Shown: piece by piece, positions 37,546-46,909 of the stretch | Layout of the letters: the number at the start of each line of letters is the position of its first letter | Numbering within the stretch: position 1 is the first letter of the stretch | DNA from: Candidatus Defluviibacillus avedoerensis | Lineage (GTDB): Bacteria; Pseudomonadota; Gammaproteobacteria; Burkholderiales; Burkholderiaceae_C | Assembly (NCBI GenBank): GCA_016703665.1 | Contig: JADJBS010000012.1 | Location: forward strand, 81,352 to 145,351 | Direction: 5' to 3' | Length of the DNA: 64,000 bases | Translations under genes and position numbers: made by a program | The notes under the pieces: generated by a model | What the model was told of the DNA's origin: nothing | Databases searched by the model: none | What the model saw: only the letters and a program-made list of their open reading frames with translations

Positions 37546-38520
37546 TCAAAACAGATTGTCTTGTTCCGAGAACAAACTCATGACAGATTCGCCTGTCGCA
37601 ATGCGTTGAATGGTTTCTGCGATCAGCGGTGCCACAGATACCTGGCGGATCTTGCTGCAAGCACGCGCCGTGTCGTGCAAGGGGATGGTATTGGTTACCA
37701 CCACCTCATCCAGGGCTGTGCCCTGGGTAATTCGGTCAATGGCCGGACCAGAAAAAACGGGGTGCGTGCAGTAAGCGTAGACCTTCTTGGCGCCACGCGC
37801 CTTGAGGACCTCGGCCGCCTTGACCAGGGTGCCTGCTGTATCAATCATGTCATCCATGATCACGCAGTTGCGCCCGTCAATTTCGCCAATCACGTGCATG
37901 ACTTCGCTTACGTTAGCCTTGGGGCGCCGCTTGTCGATGATGGCCAAGTCACAACCGAGCTGTTTGGCCAGTGCGCGCGCACGCACCACACCACCTACAT
38001 CAGGTGACACAACAATCAGGTCTTCATAATTCTTCTGGCGAAGGTCACCAAGCAAAACTGGCGAGGCATAAATGTTGTCCACCGGAATATTGAAGAACCC
38101 TTGAATCTGGTCCGCGTGCAAATCCATGGTCAGGACACGGGCCACTCCCACCGCTTGCAACATATCGGCCACGACTTTGGCCGATATAGGCACACGTGAT
38201 GAGCGTGGGCGACGGTCCTGGCGGGCATATCCGAAGTAGGGGATAACGGCACTGATTCGCTCGGCCGACGCGCGCTTGAGCGCATCAACCATGATGATCA
38301 GTTCCATCAGGTTTTCGTTGGTCGGTGCACATGTGCTTTGCACGACAAAGACGTCTCGGGCACGCACATTTTGAGTAATCTCGACGGTGACTTCACCATC
38401 GGAGAAGCGGCCCACACTGGCCGAGCCCAAAGTGATACCAAGATGCGTGGCCACTTCGGAGGCAAGGCCGGGATTGGCATTGCCGGTGAAGACCATGAAA
38501 TCAGGGGTGGAAGCTTCCAT
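37546..38520 (-). CDS. prs: Ribose-phosphate pyrophosphokinase
   Basis: 324 aa. It makes PRPP for nucleotide, histidine and tryptophan synthesis. Motifs: FSDGEVTVEI, YFGYARQDRRPRSSRVPISAKVVADML (flexible catalytic loop), and the PRPP-binding VIMDDMIDTAGTLVKAAE. The start ATG at 38520 fits the family N-terminus (DFMVFTGNANP). tRNA-Gln is 59 bases upstream, on the same strand. Confidence 0.96.
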   Translation of the reverse strand: MEASTPDFMVFTGNANPGLASEVATHLGITLGSASVGRFSDGEVTVEITQNVRARDVFVVQSTCAPTNENLMELIIMVDALKRASAERISAVIPYFGYARQDRRPRSSRVPISAKVVADMLQAVGVARVLTMDLHADQIQGFFNIPVDNIYASPVLLGDLRQKNYEDLIVVSPDVGGVVRARALAKQLGCDLAIIDKRRPKANVSEVMHVIGEIDGRNCVIMDDMIDTAGTLVKAAEVLKARGAKKVYAYCTHPVFSGPAIDRITQGTALDEVVVTNTIPLHDTARACSKIRQVSVAPLIAETIQRIATGESVMSLFSEQDNLF

Positions 38521-38579
38521 GCGCTTTACCTGTGCTCTTGCCTGTGCTCATGCACATTTTTGTGCGTTTTCAGAACTTT

Positions 38580-38656
38580 TGGCAGGGGAAGAAGGATTCG
38601 AACCTTCGCATGCTGGAATCAAAATCCAGTGCCTTAACCAACTTGGCGACTCCCCT
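38580..38656 (-). tRNA. tRNA-Gln (anticodon TTG)
   Basis: 77 nt with encoded CCA on the minus strand. Acceptor AGGGGAG pairs with TTCCCCT (one G:T), D-arm and T-arm (AAGG-TTCGAAT-CCTT) close, and the anticodon loop reads TTTTGAT with TTG. Located between ispE and prs, the normal place in this order. Confidence 0.92.
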
Positions 38657-38708
38657 ACACAGGTCATCGGCACACATCGCACCGCCAACCCCAATACAGT
38701 GGTGATTG

Positions 38709-39599
38709 TTAATCACCAGAAGCCCATCCGAGCAGTGGATGCACTTCCAGACTGTTGCAGACCCTAAACAACCAACCCTGAGAGCCAAGTCCTGACGAAA
38801 GCCAAGCCATGGTCAAAGAGTTTTGTGCTGTCTTATCTAAACTTGCAAACACTGCGCTTCCGGAACCGGTCATACGGCCATTCAGGCCCTGAGACTTAAA
38901 CCATTCAAGAGCTTGACCTATGTCTGGGCATATTTGCTCAGCGACATCATTCAAGTCATTACGCGCTGAGTCACAAAACGATTTTTGATCTGCAGCAAAG
39001 CCTGCTATTGTAGCAGGCTTCGAGTCCCGCTTCAAGGTGGGTGATCTAAATATTTCGGCTGTGTTCGCGCCAGCAACGGGCTTGATAACGCCATAGGACG
39101 CTGGAATGAGGCGGGCGAGACCTTCCAGTGGAGTAATTTGATCTCCAATACCTTCTACCCAAGCATTCTTTCCCCGAAGGAAAAAAGGGACGTCTGCACC
39201 CAGAGTTAATCCGATTTTCTCAAGCTGCGGCAATGGTAAGTTCAGCTGCCAAAGGCGGTTGAGTGCCAAAAGGCAAGTGGCGGCGTCGGACGATCCCCCG
39301 CCCATGCCTGCCTGACTGGGGACATATTTTTCGACTCCAATATGCACACCAAAGGGGCTACCACTTGCCTGCTTCAATGCACGCGCTGCCCTGATGGCAA
39401 GGTCGTCATCTGGTAGCGCGACAGTGAGATCTTCGCGACTCAATTTGCCGTCTTGGCGCATATCGAAATGCAGACGGTCGAACCAGTCGATCAAAACAAA
39501 GACTGATTGAAGCAGATGGTAGCCATCAGGTCTGCGACCAACGATGTGCAAAAACAAGTTTAGCTTGGCTGGGGCGGGCGTGTCGTAAAGGGCTTTCAT
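38709..39599 (-). CDS. ispE: 4-diphosphocytidyl-2-C-methyl-D-erythritol kinase
   Basis: 296 aa GHMP kinase of the MEP isoprenoid pathway. The ATP-binding motif GMGGGSSDAATCL and the substrate segment PAPAKLNLFLHIVGRRPDGYH are clear. The ATG at 39599 (MKALYDTPAPAKLN) is chosen; the open frame continues to 39680 but overlaps lolB antisense to its reading frame and lacks homology. lolB lies immediately upstream. Confidence 0.94.
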   Translation of the reverse strand: MKALYDTPAPAKLNLFLHIVGRRPDGYHLLQSVFVLIDWFDRLHFDMRQDGKLSREDLTVALPDDDLAIRAARALKQASGSPFGVHIGVEKYVPSQAGMGGGSSDAATCLLALNRLWQLNLPLPQLEKIGLTLGADVPFFLRGKNAWVEGIGDQITPLEGLARLIPASYGVIKPVAGANTAEIFRSPTLKRDSKPATIAGFAADQKSFCDSARNDLNDVAEQICPDIGQALEWFKSQGLNGRMTGSGSAVFASLDKTAQNSLTMAWLSSGLGSQGWLFRVCNSLEVHPLLGWASGD

Positions 39600-39612
39600 G
39601 GCGCGGTCAAGC

Positions 39613-40149
39613 TCAGGGTTGATCAAGAATGATGCGCAACTCTGTCGCTGGGTCAGTTCGTCTGGCAGATACGCGTCCATCCGGGTATTTATCCAGATTC
39701 ACAGTCCAGCCGTTGTAGCTGGTGGGTATTCCGCTTAGCCACTCGAACAAGGCTTCTATAGGTAGCGGAGCGCCGTTGACTTGAGTCAGCAGCGTTTGCA
39801 GAGTGTCATACCGTTCCGCTCGACCTGGCATGTTTAGCCAAGCGCCTTGCGGTGACCAGAGCAATACAGCAAGAACGCTACCTAGGGGGGACAACAGTTT
39901 AAGATTGCCCTGTTTGACAGTTCCCTTGAGTTCAAAGTTTGCACTGAATGATTGGGACGGCTCATCTTTAACCTGCAAGGCCAAACGCCCTGACCAATGC
40001 GGAACTACATTCTCGGCATGTTGTGCATCCAAGAGCGGCGTCTCGCCCGGTATCTGTGCGCAGCCGACAACCAATAGAACACCCGACAGAATCATGAAGC
40101 GGCATGCGAGTCGCCGCAACAAACGGGCAAACTTACTTAACACGTTCAC
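39613..40149 (-). CDS. lolB: Outer-membrane lipoprotein assembly factor LolB
   Basis: 178 aa lipoprotein. The N-terminal signal ends in a lipobox LVVGC with the modified Cys at about residue 30. LolB receives lipoproteins from the LolA chaperone and inserts them in the outer membrane. The pattern WSGRLALQVKDEPSQSFSANFELKG is typical. It lies between the TPR gene and ispE, with a 4-base overlap with the TPR gene, a conserved arrangement. Confidence 0.9.
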   Translation of the reverse strand: MNVLSKFARLLRRLACRFMILSGVLLVVGCAQIPGETPLLDAQHAENVVPHWSGRLALQVKDEPSQSFSANFELKGTVKQGNLKLLSPLGSVLAVLLWSPQGAWLNMPGRAERYDTLQTLLTQVNGAPLPIEALFEWLSGIPTSYNGWTVNLDKYPDGRVSARRTDPATELRIILDQP

Positions 40150-41918
40150 AGTTTGACGCGAAAACGTTTAATCGTGTCCAGCAAGGTTTCGTTGGTTGGA
40201 TTCAATTTCTGGGCTTCTCGCCAAACAGCAATCGCCCTGGATTGCTGGCCAAGGCTCCACAAAACCTCACCCAGATGGGCAGCAATCTCGACGTCTGGTT
40301 TGCTTCGGTAGGCGGTTTCCAGAATCTTCAATGCTTCTGCCTTGTTGCCCAGCCTGAACTCAACCCAACCCAGGCTGTCCTGAATGAACGGGTCATCGGG
40401 TGCAGCGTCAAGCGCTTTCTTGATCAAGCGTTTGGCTTCTGGCAAACGGACATTGCGGTCTGCCATCGAAAAACCAAGTGCATTGTAGGCGTGGTGGTAA
40501 TCGGGTTTGGCGTCAATGACTTTTTGCAACAAGCGTTCCATCTCCGCAGTTTCCCCGAGCTTTTCTGCAAGCATGGCTTGTTCATACTGCAGATCCGGAT
40601 CGTTAGGAAACTGCACTGCCGACTGAGCCAAAAGATCGTACGCTAACTGAGTATTCTTCGTCTCGCGAAGCAAAGAGACTTCAGCCATCAGCTTGAGCCT
40701 TGCCTGGCTTTCGGTTTCCTGAGGCAAATCCTGCAAAAGCTTCCTGGCCTCGTCCAATTTGCCCTGCCGGGCCATCAAAGAAGCACGTCGACTCTGGACG
40801 GTGATCATGGATCTTGGGTCTTCAATCTTGTCAAGCCAAGATTGGGCGGCGCTCAGGTCTTTGCGATCTTCGGCTATTTGGGCCATTGATAGGTAGGCTT
40901 GTGCGATCCCTCGTTTGCGTTCTTCTATGCCTTGATTTTCAGATGAGTCGTCAATGGTATTGTTGGCTAACTCCAGGTATTTGACCAATGCAGACTCAGC
41001 TGCGCTGGGTTGGCCTTCCTGGAGCTGCAGCACGCCCAGAACCAGCCACGCTTGCGGGAAGTCGGGCTTTTCGACGCTCAACCTTTGAAGCTGCTGAAGT
41101 GCTTCGCCATACCGCCGCCCGTCCAGCAAGATGCGGGCATAGGCCATCCGCACTTCCGCCGATGATTGTTCAGTGAGGTGTCGCCTGACAAGCGCCTCAG
41201 CGCCCGCCACTTTGCGGTTTGTTAGCTCAAGAGCCAGCAATGCGGTCCCTGTCGCAGTGGAATCTTGCGACATGGCGCGCTGTGCTGCCTGCATGGCACC
41301 ACTCAAATCGTCTGCCAATAGACGCATTCGGCCGATGGATACCCAAGCAGGGGTAGAACTGCTAGCGGGGGCCGATGCGCTGACATACTCAGCCAGCGCG
41401 TGTTCAACCACCGCAACGGCTGATTTTTTATCTGCGGCTTGCAGGTAATACCTGGGGATGGTCGCAATAGCAAGCGGCAAATCCTGTGCCGACGAGTGGG
41501 TGAGTTCGGCCCTGAGCGGCTCTGCACTGTCTGCGATCCTGTTCATGGCAATCAATAGTTGCAATAACGTACGATTTGCTGCTCTGGTCTTGGGTTGAGC
41601 GTTCCGCCATGCGCGCGCTGCCTGCAGGGCCGCCTCACCGGACGGGGAGCTTTGCACAGCACGCTGAAACAGCAAGGTGTCGTTACTCTTGCGCGCTGCC
41701 TCAAGTAGCAAGGCATGACCAGCTGCGGGTTCTCCGGACTGAAGATTGATTTCCGCAAGCAAAAGTACAAAAAACAAATCTGCCGTTATCGCGGAATTGG
41801 CGATAGGTGCTGGCGTTGCATTGGTCTGAGTTTTGACCTGTGCAAGCGCAACTGGTGCACACACGCTCAGGCAAAAGACCTGCAAGGCAACGGTGTTTCT
41901 GACTTTGGAAAGCAACAT
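40146..41918 (-). CDS. Exported tetratricopeptide-repeat protein
   Basis: 590 aa. A signal-like N-terminus (LLSKVRNTVALQVFCLSVCAPVALA, ending about residue 26). The rest is made of TPR repeats with a helical character, for example the C-terminal ...ALEYLLQKVIDAKPDYHHAYNALGFSMADR...; the region 420-570 has at least four clear TPRs. It sits upstream of lolB in many Burkholderiales and may act in outer-membrane assembly, but no role can be proved from sequence. Confidence 0.85.
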   Translation of the reverse strand: MLLSKVRNTVALQVFCLSVCAPVALAQVKTQTNATPAPIANSAITADLFFVLLLAEINLQSGEPAAGHALLLEAARKSNDTLLFQRAVQSSPSGEAALQAARAWRNAQPKTRAANRTLLQLLIAMNRIADSAEPLRAELTHSSAQDLPLAIATIPRYYLQAADKKSAVAVVEHALAEYVSASAPASSSTPAWVSIGRMRLLADDLSGAMQAAQRAMSQDSTATGTALLALELTNRKVAGAEALVRRHLTEQSSAEVRMAYARILLDGRRYGEALQQLQRLSVEKPDFPQAWLVLGVLQLQEGQPSAAESALVKYLELANNTIDDSSENQGIEERKRGIAQAYLSMAQIAEDRKDLSAAQSWLDKIEDPRSMITVQSRRASLMARQGKLDEARKLLQDLPQETESQARLKLMAEVSLLRETKNTQLAYDLLAQSAVQFPNDPDLQYEQAMLAEKLGETAEMERLLQKVIDAKPDYHHAYNALGFSMADRNVRLPEAKRLIKKALDAAPDDPFIQDSLGWVEFRLGNKAEALKILETAYRSKPDVEIAAHLGEVLWSLGQQSRAIAVWREAQKLNPTNETLLDTIKRFRVKL

Positions 41919-41977
41919 GCTTCCATAATAATCTAAGGTCTGTCCATTTCATCGTCAGGGCCAAAGCCTTGCGCCCA

Positions 41978-42802
41978 ATGCCTGAACTCCCCGAAGTCGA
42001 AGTCACACGCCGCAGCTTTGCACTAAAGATTGAAGGTGCCAGGGTTCGCTCAGTCAGGCTTGGTCAACCACTTCGCTGGCCCTTGGGGTGTAACGGCGAG
42101 GATTTGATTGGGCGTCGAATTGCAAGCGTGCGACGGCGAGGTAAATACCTTTTGCTGGATTTTGAGCAGGGCATGCTCTTGATCCATCTGGGCATGTCAG
42201 GTAGTTTGCGTTTTATGGATTCTTTGCCTCCCGCTGGTAAACATGATCATTTTGACTTGGTGACAACACAGGGCGTTTTGCGCTTGCACGACCCGCGTCG
42301 GTTCGGAGCGGTGGTATATGCGAGCAGCGAAAGCGATCCTGTGGCTATCAAGCTGTTGGGCCATCTGGGGATGGAGCCCTTGGGGCAATCTGAGAGCAGT
42401 TTTGCTTTGTTGGTGTTTATAAAGGAACTAAAGCATCGCAATGCCTCGATTAAACAGGTTCTGTTGGCAGGCGACGTGGTTGTCGGTGTCGGCAATATTT
42501 ATGCCTCTGAATCTCTTTTTTGGGCAGGCATCCGACCCGCGACAAGGGCTTCGAGATTGACGCGGCCTAAGATTGAACGTTTGCGCAGTGCCATCATTGA
42601 TGTCCTGAGTAAAGCAGTCGAGCGAGGTGGAAGCACCTTGAGAGATTTTTCAAATGCCGATGGGGAAAGTGGACACTTTCAGATGGATGCGATGGTCTAT
42701 GGCCGTCAAGGACAAGCATGTAAGGCTTGCGGTACGCTGATTAAGCAAATCCGGCAAGGACAAAGATCAACTTTTTATTGCCCAAACTGTCAGGTGGGTT
42801 GA
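41978..42802 (+). CDS. mutM: Formamidopyrimidine-DNA glycosylase MutM
   Basis: 274 aa. The N-terminal MPELPEVE contains the catalytic Pro2 and Glu3. The C-terminal zinc finger CxxCG...CPNC (CKACGTLIKQ... YCPNCQ) binds DNA. MutM removes 8-oxo-guanine and ring-opened purines. The ATG at 41978 is required to expose the N-terminal Pro; an upstream in-frame start (41969) would not. It is divergent from the TPR gene and followed by the dynamin-like GTPase. Confidence 0.97.
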   Translation: MPELPEVEVTRRSFALKIEGARVRSVRLGQPLRWPLGCNGEDLIGRRIASVRRRGKYLLLDFEQGMLLIHLGMSGSLRFMDSLPPAGKHDHFDLVTTQGVLRLHDPRRFGAVVYASSESDPVAIKLLGHLGMEPLGQSESSFALLVFIKELKHRNASIKQVLLAGDVVVGVGNIYASESLFWAGIRPATRASRLTRPKIERLRSAIIDVLSKAVERGGSTLRDFSNADGESGHFQMDAMVYGRQGQACKACGTLIKQIRQGQRSTFYCPNCQVG

Positions 42803-42847
42803 GTCAGGCAGAGTGCTATATTGACTGTTGAAAAGCAGACCAAACGA

Positions 42848-44914
42848 ATGACCGTGACATCCGATTCATCCTTCAACCAAAACTTTGACCGACACGGCTC
42901 CTGGCGGCGTGAGTTTGCATTGCGTCTGAAGTTGCTCGTGGAATGGCTCAAGGAAAACAGCTTGCTAAGCGTCGCTGTCGAAGAGCGGCTGATACAACTC
43001 GAAAGTCGAGTGCGCAACGACAAACTGATGGTGGCCTTTGTGGCGGAATATTCCCGAGGCAAGTCCGAGTTGATTAACGCAATGTTCTTCGCGGACTACG
43101 GTCGTCGGATCATGCCTGCGAGCGCAGGCCGTACGACCATGTGCCCAACCGAAATTGCTTATGAAGCGGGTGTTGGTACCTGTTTGCGTTTGTTGCCCAT
43201 TGAAACCCGCCTCGAAGGCAAAGCTCTGGGGGACTGGCGCCCAGATGTGCCGGCATGGCAACGGTTTGAGCTCGACGCCAGCAACCCCGAGCAGATGGCG
43301 AAAGTGCTGGCCATGGTTTCCGAAACGGTCAAGGTTGACCAGGACCGTGCCCGTGCACTTGGGTTTTGGCATGACGACGAGCCAGATGACAATCCGTTGA
43401 AGGGTCAAGATGGCAAAATCGAAATTCCCCGATGGCGGCATGCGTTGATCAACATAGCCCATCCATTGCTGCGGCAAGGTCTGGTGGTTCTTGATACTCC
43501 TGGTCTGAATGCGCTGGGAGCAGAGCCAGAACTGACCGTTAGCTTGCTTCCTCAGGCTCACGCAGTGGTCTTCATTCTGGGGGCTGATACGGGTGTAACC
43601 CGGTCAGATATGGCGATCTGGCGAGATCACCTGAGCATGGAAGCGCAGCACACTGACAGTCGCTTGGTTGCTTTGAACAAAATTGACATGCTGTGGGACG
43701 AGTTGAGCACGCCAGATCAGATCAAAGCGCAAATCGAGCGGCAGCAGGCGGATGTGGCACAAATCCTGTCCATTTCGCCAAGCAAGGTCATTCCTGTTTC
43801 AGCACAAAAAGGGCTGGTTGCCAAAGTCAACAAAGACGATACTTTGCTGCGAGCGAGTTGCCTGGTAGACATTGAGCGAGCGCTGGCAGACGGCGTGATT
43901 GGGCAGCGCCAACAGATTCTGCAAGCAGCGCTGGATGCGGCGATTGACGAGTTGAAGGGCGAAGCAGATCGGATGATTCATGTCCGACTACGCGACGTTT
44001 CCGAGCAAATGCAAGAACTCAAAGGTCTTGAGGGCAAGAATGTCGCTGTCGTCAAACACATGCGTGCCAGAGTTGAGATTGAGCGGACTGAATTTGAACA
44101 AAGCGACGCACGGATTCAAGCTGTTAAATCTGTTCATATCAAACTTTTGCGAGACGTTTTTAGGCAGTTATCTGGCAAAACGCTGAGTTTCGAGTTGACT
44201 GACCTTACCACTGCGCTGGCCAAGACGGGTTTGAAGCTGGGTGCCAAGAAAGCCTACTCGGAAACGTTTGGACGGCTTCGTTCAGGCTTGGTCCGTTCTC
44301 AGGAAGGTGTTGCCGACATCCGCAGCATGCTTGACGCATCGTTTCGACAATTGAACGCAGAGTACGGATTCTCCTTGAATGTTCCACCTGAACTGGATCT
44401 ATTCCGGTTCAGCAAAGACCTTGACTTGATCGAACGCAATCACAACCAATACATGTCGCTGGGCAAGAGCCTGCAAATGGTCAGCAGTGATACATCGACG
44501 CGACTGGTGAGAGCACTCAAGAGCCGTCTGCGGATTGTTTACGAGTCCGCACTGGCTGAGCTCGAGCTATGGAGCAAACTGGCGACTTCTCAAATGGAAT
44601 CTCAGTTGGCAGAGCGGCGACAGAATTTCACAAAGCGACTGGACGCAATGGACCGCGTTCAACGCGCCGAAACCGGACTGCATGAACGACTGTCTGAGGT
44701 TGGGGCACAACAAGCCGCTATTCTTCAACAGCAGACTAAGTTGAGTGAGCTTTGCGCGACCCTTATTCATAGGGGTTCTAGCCAGTCAGGACTCGCAACC
44801 CCGACCGACGATCGCGAACAAGCAGACGAAAGTGATGAGTTATGCGACGTTCAACTGGATGTAGTGATAGGTAGTACGTTTACCAGTGAATCTTTGCCTG
44901 CGTACCTGCAATAG
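42848..44914 (+). CDS. Dynamin-like GTPase family protein
   Basis: About 688 aa from the ATG at 42848 (TTG at 42821 gives a longer form). P-loop GxxxxGKS-type VAEYSRGKSELINAMFF at about 60, G3 DTPGLNAL, G4 LNKIDML. Large GTPase domain followed by a helical stalk (about 360-640) with coiled-coil tendency near 600-660. No transmembrane helix is visible. Bacterial dynamins remodel or protect membranes, but this group, found between mutM and mutY in betaproteobacteria, has no established role. Co-direction suggests co-transcription with mutM. Confidence 0.85.
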   Translation: MTVTSDSSFNQNFDRHGSWRREFALRLKLLVEWLKENSLLSVAVEERLIQLESRVRNDKLMVAFVAEYSRGKSELINAMFFADYGRRIMPASAGRTTMCPTEIAYEAGVGTCLRLLPIETRLEGKALGDWRPDVPAWQRFELDASNPEQMAKVLAMVSETVKVDQDRARALGFWHDDEPDDNPLKGQDGKIEIPRWRHALINIAHPLLRQGLVVLDTPGLNALGAEPELTVSLLPQAHAVVFILGADTGVTRSDMAIWRDHLSMEAQHTDSRLVALNKIDMLWDELSTPDQIKAQIERQQADVAQILSISPSKVIPVSAQKGLVAKVNKDDTLLRASCLVDIERALADGVIGQRQQILQAALDAAIDELKGEADRMIHVRLRDVSEQMQELKGLEGKNVAVVKHMRARVEIERTEFEQSDARIQAVKSVHIKLLRDVFRQLSGKTLSFELTDLTTALAKTGLKLGAKKAYSETFGRLRSGLVRSQEGVADIRSMLDASFRQLNAEYGFSLNVPPELDLFRFSKDLDLIERNHNQYMSLGKSLQMVSSDTSTRLVRALKSRLRIVYESALAELELWSKLATSQMESQLAERRQNFTKRLDAMDRVQRAETGLHERLSEVGAQQAAILQQQTKLSELCATLIHRGSSQSGLATPTDDREQADESDELCDVQLDVVIGSTFTSESLPAYLQ

Positions 44915-44932
44915 GCGCTAGCAAGCTCAATT

Positions 44933-45993
44933 TTGGTCGTGGTTAAAACCGTCCGGGAGACACAAAGATTTGCAACACGTCTGGTGGCGTGGCAAGTGCA
45001 GCACGGACGACATGATCTTCCCTGGCAAAATACCCGAGACCCTTACCGGGTGTGGTTGTCCGAGATCATGCTTCAGCAGACCCAGGTGGCCACAGTCATT
45101 GATTATTTTGAGAAATTCCTGGATCGATTTCCCAACGTCCAGCAACTGGCTCAAGCCAGTCAAGACGATGTGCTGGGTTTGTGGAGTGGTTTAGGCTATT
45201 ACAGCCGCGCGAGGAACTTGCACCGCTGCGCACAAGCGGTTTTCGCTGATTATCACGGGTACTTTCCGCAAACCGCTTTGGAACTAACAAGCCTGCCAGG
45301 GATTGGGCCATCGACTGCAGCCGCTATCGCGTCACTCTGTTTTAACGAGCGCGTTTCAATTCTGGACGGCAATGTCAAGCGCGTTGTCAGCCGGTACTTG
45401 GGCTTTGACAGGGACCTCTCAGCCGTCGCAAATGAGCGCGCGCTATGGAGTTTGGCTGACAGCCTGCTGCCGGATCAGTGCAGCGCTGCAGACATGCCTG
45501 TTTACACACAGGCATTGATGGATTTGGGTGCGACAGTCTGTACTCGCAACCAACCGAAATGTAACGACTGTCCTTTTCAATCTGATTGTGTAGCGTTTGC
45601 GAGCCACAAAACGGCGCTATTGCCTATAAAGACTCGAAAACTTAAACGCACTTCTGAGTCACATTGGGTCCTAGTGGCGCACACGGTCGCCGGGGAGGTC
45701 ATGCTTGAAAAGCGTCCGCAAAAGGCATCTGGGCCGGTTTGTATGCCTTGCCAATGTTTGACTCGTACGGCGCATTGGTTCAAGTCTTGCCGGCAGGGCA
45801 ACATGTGAAGGCCCAGACAATATGCCCGTTTGTACATGTCCTGACCCATAAAGATCTGCACCTTCATCCGGTGGTATTGCAAACACCATCTTCGTGGGCA
45901 ATTGCTGAATCTGTGAAATGGTTTGCAGCCGATCAGTGGCCAGCTTTGGGCTTGCCACAGCCAGTACGCAAACTTCTTCAATCCCTAGGCTAA
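44933..45993 (+). pseudogene. mutY: A/G-specific adenine glycosylase MutY, frameshifted
   Basis: The first part (from the TTG at 44933) has the HhH-GPD domain with LPGIGPSTAAAIASLCF and the [4Fe-4S] loop CTRNQPKCNDCPFQSDC. The C-terminal MutT-like domain is in another frame (from about 45739; ALPMFDSYGALVQVLP to the stop at 45993). The break is the A run 45720-45723: one more A gives KRPQKGIWAGLYALPMF. The repaired protein would be 353 aa, as usual. MutY removes A opposite 8-oxoG, complementing the MutM gene just upstream. A sequencing indel is the likeliest cause. Confidence 0.88.
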
Positions 45994-46000
45994 GCGCTGT

Positions 46001-46909
46001 TCAGATCTCGCGATGACGCTTTAGTGCAACCCATTCTGACTGAAAATGGGTGGCGAGTTGCTCGACCAAGAAAACTGATCGATGCTGACCTCCTGTGCAG
46101 CCAATGGCCACAGTGACATATCCGCGGTGATGCTCTGCTAATGATGGCAGCCACCGTTCCAAGAAACTCTTGATATCCAGCAGCATCCGCGCAGTCTCTG
46201 GTTGATCGCTCAAGAAGTCTGCAACTGGTGCATCTTGCCCAGTCAGGTTTCGCAGTGCCTTTTCATAGTACGGATTGGGCAACATGCGGACGTCAAAAAC
46301 ATAGTCAGCGTCGATGGGTATACCGCGCTTGAAAGCAAAAGATTCAAACACCAATGTCAGCTCACTTGTTGGGGCTGAAATGACAGTCTTCAGGCTGGCT
46401 TGTAACTGCGATGCACGAAGTACGCTGGTGTCGATGACGTGCGACTGATCGCGCAACGCTGCAAGCAATTCCCGCTCAAGTTCAATCGCATTGACCAGCG
46501 CAAGCTGATGCTCCGGGCTGTTGCTGGCACTATCACCTAGCTCATGTCGTGAAAGCGGATGCCGCCTGCGCGTTTCAGAAAAACGATGAACCAATGTTTC
46601 GGTGCTGGCATCCAGAAACAAGGATTTGACCTTCACACCAAGCGCCCGCAAACTGGTCAGCAGATTGGGGACATTGTGCAAGGAACCTGCGCTGCGCACG
46701 TCCATTGCAATAGCCAGATGAGCTTGGGTGCGGTTTTGCTCCAGAGACACGAATTGCACGAGCAACTCGGGCGGCAGGTTGTCAACGCAATAGTAAGACG
46801 CATCCTCCAGGGCATGCAACGCAACAGATTTCCCAGAACCCGACATGCCTGTGATCAAAATCAACTCAATGCCTGCATCGGCTATGTGTGTGACAGATGT
46901 GCTGGTCAT
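46001..46909 (-). CDS. rapZ: RNase adapter protein RapZ
   Basis: 302 aa. Walker A GMSGSGKSVALHALED. The C-terminal domain (GRPxPGxAFxHKLxGxRDxP-like segments VAIGCTGGQHRSVFLVEQLA) binds GlcN6P and small RNAs in E. coli RapZ, which targets GlmZ for RNase E cleavage. The gene overlaps recN by four bases; such an order occurs elsewhere in Burkholderiales, where RapZ targets are unknown. Confidence 0.93.
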   Translation of the reverse strand: MTSTSVTHIADAGIELILITGMSGSGKSVALHALEDASYYCVDNLPPELLVQFVSLEQNRTQAHLAIAMDVRSAGSLHNVPNLLTSLRALGVKVKSLFLDASTETLVHRFSETRRRHPLSRHELGDSASNSPEHQLALVNAIELERELLAALRDQSHVIDTSVLRASQLQASLKTVISAPTSELTLVFESFAFKRGIPIDADYVFDVRMLPNPYYEKALRNLTGQDAPVADFLSDQPETARMLLDIKSFLERWLPSLAEHHRGYVTVAIGCTGGQHRSVFLVEQLATHFQSEWVALKRHREI

